The notes under the pieces were generated by a model. That model saw only the letters and a program-made list of their open reading frames with translations, had not been told where the DNA came from and searched no databases. A stretch of 64,000 nucleotides of DNA from Pseudomonadota bacterium (GTDB taxonomy: Bacteria; Pseudomonadota; Gammaproteobacteria; Burkholderiales; Rhodocyclaceae). Positions 36,882 through 45,058 of the stretch are shown one piece after another. How positions within the stretch are numbered: the stretch's first letter is position 1; every line of letters starts with the position of its first letter. The DNA lies in NCBI GenBank assembly GCA_018241665.1, contig JAFEDK010000014.1, forward strand, positions 56,822 through 120,821, read 5' to 3'. Position numbers and translations under genes: made by a program.

Positions 36882-39800
36882 GTGCTAACGCACGCAGATC
36901 GAAGCAGCCGGGCCGGCGCACTCGCCGGGCTGATGCTGATTGCATTAAGCGCCTGGCTCGCCGCCGGATTCCCTGCCCTGATCACGCCCGGGAGCGGAAC
37001 GCTCGCCGGCTTCGCCCTGGCCGGCGCGGGCCTGCTGGCAGCCAACACCACCTTCCCGCGGCAGCGGGCGCTGCAAACCCTGCTGGCGGTTGCCCTCGGC
37101 ACCCTGGCCGTGCTGAGCCTCGTCCGCGCCTTGCAGACGGCGAGTCCGCCGGCCAGCCTGCCGTCCCCCGTCACGGCCATCGTACTGGGCCTCGCCGCCA
37201 CCATTCTCGCCGGACTGCCCAGGGCCAGGAGCCAGCTTCCCCACATCGCCCTGCAGCTGCTGTTGCAATGGCTGTGCCTGCTGATCCTGCTGGGAAGCGC
37301 GGCCCAGGTACTGAATAGCATCGTCGGCATCGACCTGTTCGATTTCGGCGGCCGCCGCTTTGCCCTGGACTGGGCATCGGCACTGGCACTGGCGATCCTG
37401 GCTGTGGGCCTCGGCGCGACCCTGCTGCGCCTGCCGGGCCTGCGCAGCTTCTACCGCCACCGCCAGGACCGGCAGATCTTCGCCGTCGGAAGCTCGATGC
37501 TGCTGATCGCCGCCATCGCCGCCTGGCTGATCGGCGTCGGCGCCTTGGCGGGGCAGACCCTGTCCCTGTTCCGCCATACCCTGCAGTCCGCCTTGACCGC
37601 CAACATCAGCGTCCTTGGCAATGCCATCCACCACGCGGCTGCCGCCGCCGAGCAGGGCATCCAGCTGGCCCGCACCGACAACACCATCCGCCTCGGGGCC
37701 GGCGGCGCGGAACTCCACGCCGAGCTGCAGCGCCTCCTGATTGCCGGCCAGCCCTCGGGCCTGAAAGCCTTGTGGGTCACCGATGCGGCCGGCCGGATCC
37801 TCGCCAGCACCGGCGACCGCTCCACCGTCGAGCACAACCGCATGCGCATCGACCGGCGCAGCTGGCTGTTCTGGAATGATGCTTACTGGCTGGAGCTACG
37901 GATTCCGGTGGGCAGCGGCACCACGAGCCAGGGCGAGATCGTGGTGCAGGCGCGCCTCGAGCATCTCGCCGACGTCCTCAACGACATCGACAACCTGAGC
38001 CATTCCGGCGAACTCGTCGTCTGCCGGTCCGGCGGAGCCCATGCCGACTGCTTTCCGACCCGCCTGACACCGCATGCCTTCACCACCCCGAAAGTGGTGG
38101 ATGGCGTGCGCATCCCGATGGCCCGCGCACTGGACGGGGAATACGGCTTCGGCCTGTCCCGCGACTACCGGGGGCGGGCGGTCCTCGCAGCCTACGCCCC
38201 GCTGCCCGAGTTCGGCCTCGGCATCGTGCAGAAGCTGGACACCGGCGACATCCACGACCTCCTGCTCGAACAGCTGCGGATTTCCGCACTGCTGATCGGC
38301 GTGCTGGTGCTGACCGGCTCGGTCTTCCTGTATAGCCGCATCAGCCCGGTCGTCAGCAAGCAGGCCCGCACCCGCCTGCACCTCGATAAAGCCCAGCGCA
38401 TCGGGCGCATCGGCAGTTGGGAATATGACGTCACCCGCGGCACCGTGGCGTGGACCGAGGACGCCGCCGACGTACTGGGGCTGGGCCCGACGACCGACCT
38501 GTCCACCATCGACGCGATCTTCAAGCACATTCCCCCGGAACAGCGGCAGGACGTCAGGCTCGCGCTGGGGGCCGCGCTCAACGGCGGCACGCCACTCGAC
38601 ATCGAGCACCAGTTCATCCTGCCGGACGGCAGCCTCCGCTGGGTTCATGTACAGGGCAAGGTGCAGCAACGCACCGACAGCGCCCCGACGAGCATGATCG
38701 GCGTCACCCATGACATCACCGAGCGCGTCCGCGCCGAAGAAAAGATCCGCCGCCGCGACGCCTTCCTCAACGAAGCACAGCGCATTGCCCACCTGGGCAG
38801 TTGGGAATGGCGCCTGGACACCGACGAGCAGCTCTGGTCCGACGAGTGTTTCCGGCTGTTCGGCTACGAGCCGAACGAAGTCAGCGCAAGCCTGGAGCAA
38901 TTCAAGAGTCTGGTCGTGCCGGAAGACCTGCCCGCCGTCCTCAAACAAGTCGATACCGTCATCGCGACCCGCCAGCCGTGCACCTATCAGATGCGCATCC
39001 GGCGCCCGGACGGGGAGATCCGTTACCTGGACAGCCACGCCGAATTCACCGCCGACAGCGACGGCCGCCGGCAACGCCTGATCGGCACCAACCTCGACAT
39101 CACCGAACAGGTCCGCGCCAAGAAGCGGCTGGCCTACCTGGCGCGCCTGTACGCAGTCCTCAGCAAAGCCAACCAGGCCATCGTGCGGATCCGCGACAAC
39201 GACGAGCTGCTGCAGGCCCTGTGCCGGATCATGGTCGAGGATGGCGGCCTGGTCATGGCCTGGAGCTGCCGGATCGAAGACGGCCGGCCATCGCACATCA
39301 TCCACTGGGGCCATGAGGACGGTTACATCGAAACGACGCTGACCATCTACGACACCCTGACGGACGGCCAGGGCCCGACCCGCCGCGCCACCCGCGAGGG
39401 CCGCCATGTGCTGTGCGACGACATCGCCACCGATCCCGACATGGCGCCGTGGCGCGGCCTCGCCCTGAGCCGCGGCTACCGCTCGTCGGCGGCCTTCCAG
39501 ATCCGCCACCAGGACGAAATCACCCTGATCAACCTGTACGCGCCGGAGCCGCATTTCTTCACCGCCGAGATCGTCAGCCTGCTCGACGACCTGTGCCAGG
39601 ACGTCGCCTTCGCCTTCGAGGCAGCCCACCACAACACCCTGCGCCAGAAGGCCGAGACCGAATTGCGCCAGCTCAACGAGGAACTCGAGTGGCGGGTGGC
39701 CGAACGGACCCGCGCCCTCGAAGACGTGAACCGCGAACTGGAATCCTTCAGCTCGGCGGTATCCCATGACCTGCGCGCGCCGCTGCGCAGCATCGACGGT

Positions 39801-40424
39801 TTCAGCCAGGCCTTGCAGCGCCGCTACCAAGAGCACCTCGACGACGCCGGCCGCGACTATCTCGATCGCGTCCGCCGCGCCGCCCAGCGCATGGGACGGC
39901 TCATCGACGACATGCTCAAGCTATCCCGCGTGGCCCGCGGCCCGGTCCGCCGGCAACGGGTCGACCTGAGTACGCTGGCCCGCCAGATCCTCGATGAACT
40001 GCAACGCAACGACCCGGAGCGGCAGGTGGACATCCAGGTCACGGACGGCCTCATCGTCTTCGGCGACGCCGGCCTGCTGCGCATCCTGCTCGACAACCTG
40101 CTCGGCAACGCCTGGAAATTCACCCGCCACACACCGCGGCCGGAGATCCGCTTCGGCTGCCGGGCCGACGACGAACGCCCGATCTTCTTCGTGGCCGACA
40201 ACGGAGCCGGCTTCGATCCCGCCTATGCCCGGAAGCTGTTCAAGGAATTCCAGCGCCTGCACGCGGAGAGTGAATTCGAAGGCACCGGCATCGGCCTCGC
40301 CACCGTCGAGCGGGTGGTGCGCCGCCACCACGGCAAGGTGTGGGCGGAAGGCGCGGTCGGCCAAGGCGCGACGATCCACTTCACCTTGCCCCAGCGGGAA
40401 AGCGCAAGGGACAATAAAGCCTGA
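36882..40424 (+). CDS. Multi-PAS membrane sensor histidine kinase
   Basis: 1180 aa, GTG start (spacing from AAGGA is long, so the start is not certain). Seven hydrophobic segments within residues about 12-230, then an extracytoplasmic domain (about 230-460) with a Cache-like look, TM8 near 470, two PAS/PAC domains (about 500-745, WVHVQGKVQQRTDS and RYLDSHAEFTAD), a GAF domain (about 760-920) and HisKA with SHDLRAPLRSIDGFSQALQ (phospho-His near 961). HATPase has DNLLGNAWKF and the G motif FEGTGIGLATVERV. No receiver is attached, so it should act on the next genes. Confidence 0.9.
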   Translation: MLTHADRSSRAGALAGLMLIALSAWLAAGFPALITPGSGTLAGFALAGAGLLAANTTFPRQRALQTLLAVALGTLAVLSLVRALQTASPPASLPSPVTAIVLGLAATILAGLPRARSQLPHIALQLLLQWLCLLILLGSAAQVLNSIVGIDLFDFGGRRFALDWASALALAILAVGLGATLLRLPGLRSFYRHRQDRQIFAVGSSMLLIAAIAAWLIGVGALAGQTLSLFRHTLQSALTANISVLGNAIHHAAAAAEQGIQLARTDNTIRLGAGGAELHAELQRLLIAGQPSGLKALWVTDAAGRILASTGDRSTVEHNRMRIDRRSWLFWNDAYWLELRIPVGSGTTSQGEIVVQARLEHLADVLNDIDNLSHSGELVVCRSGGAHADCFPTRLTPHAFTTPKVVDGVRIPMARALDGEYGFGLSRDYRGRAVLAAYAPLPEFGLGIVQKLDTGDIHDLLLEQLRISALLIGVLVLTGSVFLYSRISPVVSKQARTRLHLDKAQRIGRIGSWEYDVTRGTVAWTEDAADVLGLGPTTDLSTIDAIFKHIPPEQRQDVRLALGAALNGGTPLDIEHQFILPDGSLRWVHVQGKVQQRTDSAPTSMIGVTHDITERVRAEEKIRRRDAFLNEAQRIAHLGSWEWRLDTDEQLWSDECFRLFGYEPNEVSASLEQFKSLVVPEDLPAVLKQVDTVIATRQPCTYQMRIRRPDGEIRYLDSHAEFTADSDGRRQRLIGTNLDITEQVRAKKRLAYLARLYAVLSKANQAIVRIRDNDELLQALCRIMVEDGGLVMAWSCRIEDGRPSHIIHWGHEDGYIETTLTIYDTLTDGQGPTRRATREGRHVLCDDIATDPDMAPWRGLALSRGYRSSAAFQIRHQDEITLINLYAPEPHFFTAEIVSLLDDLCQDVAFAFEAAHHNTLRQKAETELRQLNEELEWRVAERTRALEDVNRELESFSSAVSHDLRAPLRSIDGFSQALQRRYQEHLDDAGRDYLDRVRRAAQRMGRLIDDMLKLSRVARGPVRRQRVDLSTLARQILDELQRNDPERQVDIQVTDGLIVFGDAGLLRILLDNLLGNAWKFTRHTPRPEIRFGCRADDERPIFFVADNGAGFDPAYARKLFKEFQRLHAESEFEGTGIGLATVERVVRRHHGKVWAEGAVGQGATIHFTLPQRESARDNKA

Positions 40425-40446
40425 CGCCACGCAGCAACCGAATTCC

Positions 40447-41952
40447 ATGAGCCCACCGCCCCGTCTGCACGTCCTGCTGATCGAAGACTCGCCCGACGAT
40501 GCCGACCTGATCCTGCTGGAGCTCGAAATGCACTGGCCGGACCTCGCCTTCCAGCGGGTGGACACCGAGGCCGCCATGCGCGCAGCGCTGGCCGTCCAAC
40601 CCTGGGACCTGGTGATCTCCGACTACCACCTTCCCCGCTTCAGCGCCACCGCAGCCCTCGAACTGCTGCGTGAGCTGGGCTGCGACCTGCCCTTCATCGC
40701 CGTCTCAGGCTTCGTCGGCGAAGAGTCCGCAGCCGCGCTGATCAAGGCGGGCGCCTCCGACTTCGTCGTCAAGGACAACCTCCCGCGCCTGCAACCCGCC
40801 ATCGAGCGGGCCCTGCGCGAAGCGGCCATCCGGCGCGACCACGAACACGCCCAGGAAGCCCTGCGCCTCAGCGAAAAGCGCCTGCGCGCCATCACCAACG
40901 CCGTCGGTGAAGCCCTTTTCGCCACCGACGCCCGTGGCGCGCTGCTATGGATGAACCCGGAAGCCGAGCGCCTGCTCGGGTGGACCGAGGAGGAGCTGCT
41001 TGGCCAGCAGATCCACTACATCATCCACCGCCCCGCCGCCGACGCCGCACCGTCCGACCCCGCCTGCTGCGGCACCTTGCTGGCCCTGCGCAGCGGCCAG
41101 ACCCAGCGCATCGACGACGACATCTACCTGCACAAGGACGGCACGCCGGTGCCCGTCTCCTTCGTCGCCACCCCGCTCATCGAGGACGGCCGCATCGTCG
41201 GCGCCGTTTCAGCGGCCCAGCCCATCGGGGCGCGCAAGCGCGTCCAGCAGGAACTGCGCGACGCCCGGCGCCGCTCCCAGGAACTGTCGGCCCACCTCCA
41301 GTCGGTGCGCGAAGAAGAACGCACCCACATCGCCCGCGAGCTGCACGACGAACTCGGCCAGCTGCTCACCGCCATCAAGATGGATGCCGCCTGGCTGCGC
41401 GCCCGCCTGCCCGCCGACGTCCAGCCGCTGCACGACAAGCTCGCCGGCATGACCCAGTTGATCGACAGCACCGTCGACTGGGTGCGCCGCATGTCGTCCG
41501 AACTGCGTCCGGTGATGCTCGACGACCTGGGCCTGCGCGACGCCGTCGAATGGTTCCTGGAAGGCTTCGGCCACCGCCACGGCATCGCCTGCAGCCTGGA
41601 GGCCGCCGCCGCCGAAGACCTGCAGACCGACAAGCCGCGCGCCACCGCGGCATTCCGCATCATCCAGGAATGCCTCACCAACATCGCCCGCCACGCCGCC
41701 GCCAGCCACGTACTGGTCTCCCTGGAGCGGGACACCGACGCCATCGAGATCACCGTCAGCGACAACGGCCGCGGTTTCGATCCGGCCACCGCCGGCACCC
41801 GCTCGTCCTTCGGCCTGCTCGGCATCCGCGAACGCGCCGAAGCCCTCGGCGGCAGCAGCGAGATCCGCAGCGCCCCCGGCCACGGCACCACCATCGCGGT
41901 ACGCCTGCCCCTCGGCGAGCCCGCCCATCAAGACAAGGACTGCCCCCGATGA
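40447..41952 (+). CDS. Receiver-PAS-histidine kinase of NarX/HisKA_3 type
   Basis: 501 aa, 22 bases after the big kinase. N-terminal receiver with Asp59 (VISDYHLPRF), a PAS domain (GEALFATDARGALLWMNPEA) and HisKA_3 with RTHIARELHDELGQLLTAIK (phospho-His) plus a HATPase ending SFGLLGIRERAEALGG. No transmembrane segment, so soluble. The receiver may accept phosphate from the upstream kinase. Overlaps the next response regulator gene by four bases (ATGA). Confidence 0.92.
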   Translation: MSPPPRLHVLLIEDSPDDADLILLELEMHWPDLAFQRVDTEAAMRAALAVQPWDLVISDYHLPRFSATAALELLRELGCDLPFIAVSGFVGEESAAALIKAGASDFVVKDNLPRLQPAIERALREAAIRRDHEHAQEALRLSEKRLRAITNAVGEALFATDARGALLWMNPEAERLLGWTEEELLGQQIHYIIHRPAADAAPSDPACCGTLLALRSGQTQRIDDDIYLHKDGTPVPVSFVATPLIEDGRIVGAVSAAQPIGARKRVQQELRDARRRSQELSAHLQSVREEERTHIARELHDELGQLLTAIKMDAAWLRARLPADVQPLHDKLAGMTQLIDSTVDWVRRMSSELRPVMLDDLGLRDAVEWFLEGFGHRHGIACSLEAAAAEDLQTDKPRATAAFRIIQECLTNIARHAAASHVLVSLERDTDAIEITVSDNGRGFDPATAGTRSSFGLLGIRERAEALGGSSEIRSAPGHGTTIAVRLPLGEPAHQDKDCPR

Positions 41953-42587
41953 TCCGTCTCATGCTGGCCGACGACCACAGCATCGTCCGCACCGGCCTCA
42001 AGCAGGTCCTCAGCGACGCACCGGAGTTCACGGTCTGCGCCGAAGCCGCCACCGGCGACGAGGTCATCGCCCAGGTCCGCCAGGCGCCGCCCGACCTGCT
42101 GCTGCTCGACATGTCGATGCCCGGCCGCAGCGGCATCGAGCTGATCAAGCAGTTGAAGAGTGAGTACCCCCGGCTGCCGATCCTGGTCCTCAGCATGCAC
42201 AAGGAAGAGCAGTACGCCGTCCGCGCCATCAAGGCCGGCGCGGCCGGCTACCTGACCAAGGAGCACGCCGGCGAGGAACTCATCGGCGCGCTGCGTAAGG
42301 TCGCCGGCGGTGGCGTCTTCATCAGCCCGGCCGTCGCCGAACGCCTGGCCCTCGAATACAGCGCCCGCCACAACGAACTGCCCCACACCACGCTGTCCGA
42401 CCGGGAATACCAGATCTTCCAGATGATCGTCGCCGGCGCCACCATCACCGCCATCTCCGAACGCCTGTCCCTCAGCGTCAAGACCGTCAGCACCCACAAG
42501 TCGCGCATCCTTCAGAAGATGGGCATGAGCAGCAGCGCCGAGCTGATCCACTACGCCATCGAACACCAGTTGGTCGAATTGCGCTGA
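41949..42587 (+). CDS. NarL/FixJ-family response regulator
   Basis: 212 aa. Receiver with Asp54 (LLLLDMSMPGR) and a C-terminal LuxR-type HTH (LSDREYQIFQMIVAGATITA then KTVSTHKSRILQKM). Output of the kinase pair just upstream; target genes are unknown. Confidence 0.94.
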   Translation: MIRLMLADDHSIVRTGLKQVLSDAPEFTVCAEAATGDEVIAQVRQAPPDLLLLDMSMPGRSGIELIKQLKSEYPRLPILVLSMHKEEQYAVRAIKAGAAGYLTKEHAGEELIGALRKVAGGGVFISPAVAERLALEYSARHNELPHTTLSDREYQIFQMIVAGATITAISERLSLSVKTVSTHKSRILQKMGMSSSAELIHYAIEHQLVELR

Positions 42588-42596
42588 AGCGGCGGC

Positions 42597-42618
42597 GGGC
42601 GAATGAATTCGCCCCTAC
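42597..42618. repeat. REP-like single element C
   Basis: GGGCGAATGAATTCGCCCCT variant of the palindromic element (one base differs, CCCCTAC versus CCCCCAC), ten bases after the stop of the NarL-type gene. Confidence 0.85.
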
Positions 42619-42739
42619 GGAAGCACCTCGCTCACCGCGAAGCCCCTCCCCCCGCTGGGGCAAGTCATTCCCGCCACGGCAGGATCTTGCTCACGACTGA
42701 GCCCGCTTGCTCCCTGCCGGCGGGTCCGCTTCCCCGTCT

Positions 42740-42806
42740 GTGGGGGCGAATTCATTCGCCCTCGGATCTTATTCAACCAGCGCAGGGCGAATGAATTCGC
42801 CCCCAC
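42740..42806. repeat. REP-like palindromic pair D
   Basis: Two inverted 22-bp copies with a 23-nt spacer, the same overall length (67 bp) as the pair near 27,190; the spacer sequence differs. Confidence 0.9.
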
Positions 42807-43151
42807 AGACGTCCGCCCCCACAGGCGTCTGCTCCGCGGCATCCCGCTGAAATCCCTCCCGTCTCCCCGCCGGCCCTAGGAATCCTCCTACACGCGACCG
42901 GTCGCTTCCGACAAAAACTTTAAGCCTCCGCCGATATTCGCCCTCCGCGGCGATCGGCACCATTGCGTCCGTAATCCAGGCGCATGACGGGGGCCTCCAG
43001 CCCGACCGGCAGATGCGCGCAGACCAATCAGTGCGGCCCCCTTCCCTGCATCGATGCAGACGCGGGAGCCGCCCGAGGAGAGCCCAGCAATGACGGTCAG
43101 CGGACATATCGACAGCGTGGCAGCCCGCCACCTTCACGCCGGAGTGCGGCC

Positions 43152-44342
43152 ATGACGCGCCTCGCCGCCTCCCCGCTGCTGGCCCTCGGCGCCGGCCTGC
43201 CCGGCGCCGTCGCCGTGGCCGTGATCGGCGCCCCCAGCTGGCCGACCTTCGCCGCCGCCGGCGCCGCGCTGCTCATCGGCGGTGGCATCGGCTGGGCGAT
43301 CCGCCACGGCCTGCGCCAGGAGGCCGCCCTCGCCACCCAGCAACGCCATCGCGAAACGGAAACGACCCAAGTGGAAAAACTGACGCCCTACGTGGCCAGC
43401 CTCGACCAACTGGCCGAACGCCTGTTCCCCCTGTGGAGCCGCCAGATCGAGAGCGGCCGCTCCCAGATGGAAAGCGCCGTGGTCGGCCTGACCCTGGCCT
43501 TCTCCGCTATCGTCGATCGCCTCGACGTGTCGGTGCGCACCGCCGACGCGGCCTCCGGCGCGGCCGACGGCGAAGGCGGCCTGCTCGGCGTGTTCACCCG
43601 CAGCGAAACCCGCCTGCAATCCCTGATCGAATCCCTGCAGACCGCCAACCGCCACAAGGAAGAGATGGTTGCCGAGGTGAAGCGCCTGCAGCAGTTCATC
43701 GTCGAACTGCAGAAGATGGCGGTGGATGTCGCCGGCATCGCCGACCAGACCAACCTGCTGGCCCTCAACGCGGCCATCGAGGCCGCCCGCGCCGGCGAGG
43801 CCGGGCGCGGCTTCGCGGTGGTGGCCGACGAAGTGCGCAAGCTGTCCGGCCAGTCCAAGACCACCGGTGTCAACATGGGCAGCGCGGTGGATGCCATCAG
43901 CAAGGCCATCGCCACCGCCGTCGCCAGCGCCGAGAGCACCGCCGTCAATGACGCCCGCGCGCTGCAGGCCTCGGAGGACGCCATCGGCGAAGTGCTCGGC
44001 GGCTTCCGCGGCATCATCGACGGCCTCGTCGAATCCAGCCACACCCTGCGCAACGAGAGCGCCGGCATCAAGTCCGACGTCTCCGACGCCCTCGTCCAGC
44101 TCCAGTTCCAGGACCGGGTCAGCCAGATCCTCAGCCACGTCCGCGACAGCATCGACGCGCTGCCGGCGCAGCTGGCCACCAGCCACGCCGACGTCGCCCA
44201 CGGCGGCTGGCCGCAGCCCCTGCCGGTGGATCGCATGCTGGCCAGCCTGTCCGGCAGCTACGCCACCGCCGAAGAACGCCAGATCCACACCGGTGGTGCC
44301 GCTGCCGCCGGTGACGACCCGTCAGAAATCACCTTCTTCTAG
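43152..44342 (+). CDS. Short methyl-accepting chemotaxis-type receptor
   Basis: 396 aa. Two N-terminal hydrophobic segments (about residues 5-25 and 33-52) with almost no periplasmic loop, no HAMP domain, then a signalling coiled coil with the hairpin tip [19 protein letters not shown]. The C-terminal stretch includes [16 protein letters not shown]. It is therefore an unusual receptor that may sense inside the cell or at the membrane. AGGAG links it to cheY downstream. Confidence 0.87.
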   Translation: MTRLAASPLLALGAGLPGAVAVAVIGAPSWPTFAAAGAALLIGGGIGWAIRHGLRQEAALATQQRHRETETTQVEKLTPYVASLDQLAERLFPLWSRQIESGRSQMESAVVGLTLAFSAIVDRLDVSVRTADAASGAADGEGGLLGVFTRSETRLQSLIESLQTANRHKEEMVAEVKRLQQFIVELQKMAVDVAGIADQTNLLALNAAIEAARAGEAGRGFAVVADEVRKLSGQSKTTGVNMGSAVDAISKAIATAVASAESTAVNDARALQASEDAIGEVLGGFRGIIDGLVESSHTLRNESAGIKSDVSDALVQLQFQDRVSQILSHVRDSIDALPAQLATSHADVAHGGWPQPLPVDRMLASLSGSYATAEERQIHTGGAAAAGDDPSEITFF

Positions 44343-44352
44343 GAGTACATCC

Positions 44353-44721
44353 ATGGCTAAAACCATTCTCGTGGTGGACGATTCCGCCTCCCTGCGCCAG
44401 GTCGTCAGCATCGCCCTGAAGGGCGCCGGCTATGACGTCGTCGAGGCCTGCGACGGCAAGGACGCCCTCGGCAAGCTCGACGGCCGCAAGGTGCACCTGG
44501 TCATCAGCGACGTGAACATGCCCAACATGGACGGCATCACCTTCGTCAAGGAGATGAAGAAGCTGCCCGGCTACAAGTTCACCCCGGTCGTCATGCTGAC
44601 CACCGAAAACCAGGAAGCCAAGAAGGCCGAAGGCCAGGCCGCCGGCGCCAAGGCCTGGATGGTCAAGCCCTTCGCCCCGGCGCAGATGCTCAACGCCGTC
44701 TCCAAGCTGATCCTGCCCTGA
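44353..44721 (+). CDS. cheY: CheY-type response regulator
   Basis: 122 aa single receiver. Asp pair at 9-10 (VVDDSAS), phosphoacceptor Asp53 (VISDVNMPN), Thr of MLTTEN and Lys of MVKPFAP. Length and motifs are typical. AGGAG lies upstream of the ATG. Confidence 0.93.
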   Translation: MAKTILVVDDSASLRQVVSIALKGAGYDVVEACDGKDALGKLDGRKVHLVISDVNMPNMDGITFVKEMKKLPGYKFTPVVMLTTENQEAKKAEGQAAGAKAWMVKPFAPAQMLNAVSKLILP

Positions 44722-44749
44722 GCGGCCGGCCAGCAGCCAGGAAAGCGCC

Positions 44750-45058
44750 ATGAGCCTCGACATCGCCCGGGACGACGGCCACACCCGCGTCCGCTTCAGC
44801 GACGAGCTGAACATCTACAACGCCGCCGCCATCCGGGACGCCCTGCTGGCCCTGCCGGCGGACGAAAGCCCCTGCCACCTCGACCTGGGCGACGTCATCG
44901 AAGTCGACTGCGCCGGCCTGCAAGTGGTGCTGGCCGCCCTGCGCAGCCTGCCCGCCAGCCGCCTTGAACGCTGCAGCGCGGCGGTGCGCGACTGCCTCGC
45001 CCTGTGCGGCCTCGACGCGCTGCTGCCGGCCGCCCCCACCTCCAGCGGAGAGCAATGA
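44750..45058 (+). CDS. STAS-domain protein
   Basis: 102 aa. Fold with ELNIYNAAAIRDALLAL and a LDLGDVIEVDCAGLQVVLAAL core, like anti-sigma factor antagonists. The residue after D in VDCAGLQ is Cys, not the phosphorylatable Ser of SpoIIAA, so phospho-control is doubtful. It overlaps cheA by four bases; a role in the CheA array is inferred. Confidence 0.88.
   Translation: MSLDIARDDGHTRVRFSDELNIYNAAAIRDALLALPADESPCHLDLGDVIEVDCAGLQVVLAALRSLPASRLERCSAAVRDCLALCGLDALLPAAPTSSGEQ

Larger units (their letters stand above)
42588..43151. other. Intergenic region with REP-like repeats, 564 bp
   Basis: Contains one single repeat at 42597 and one inverted pair at 42740-42806. The rest lacks a coding frame that I can support. 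The short MCP gene follows. Confidence 0.7.
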
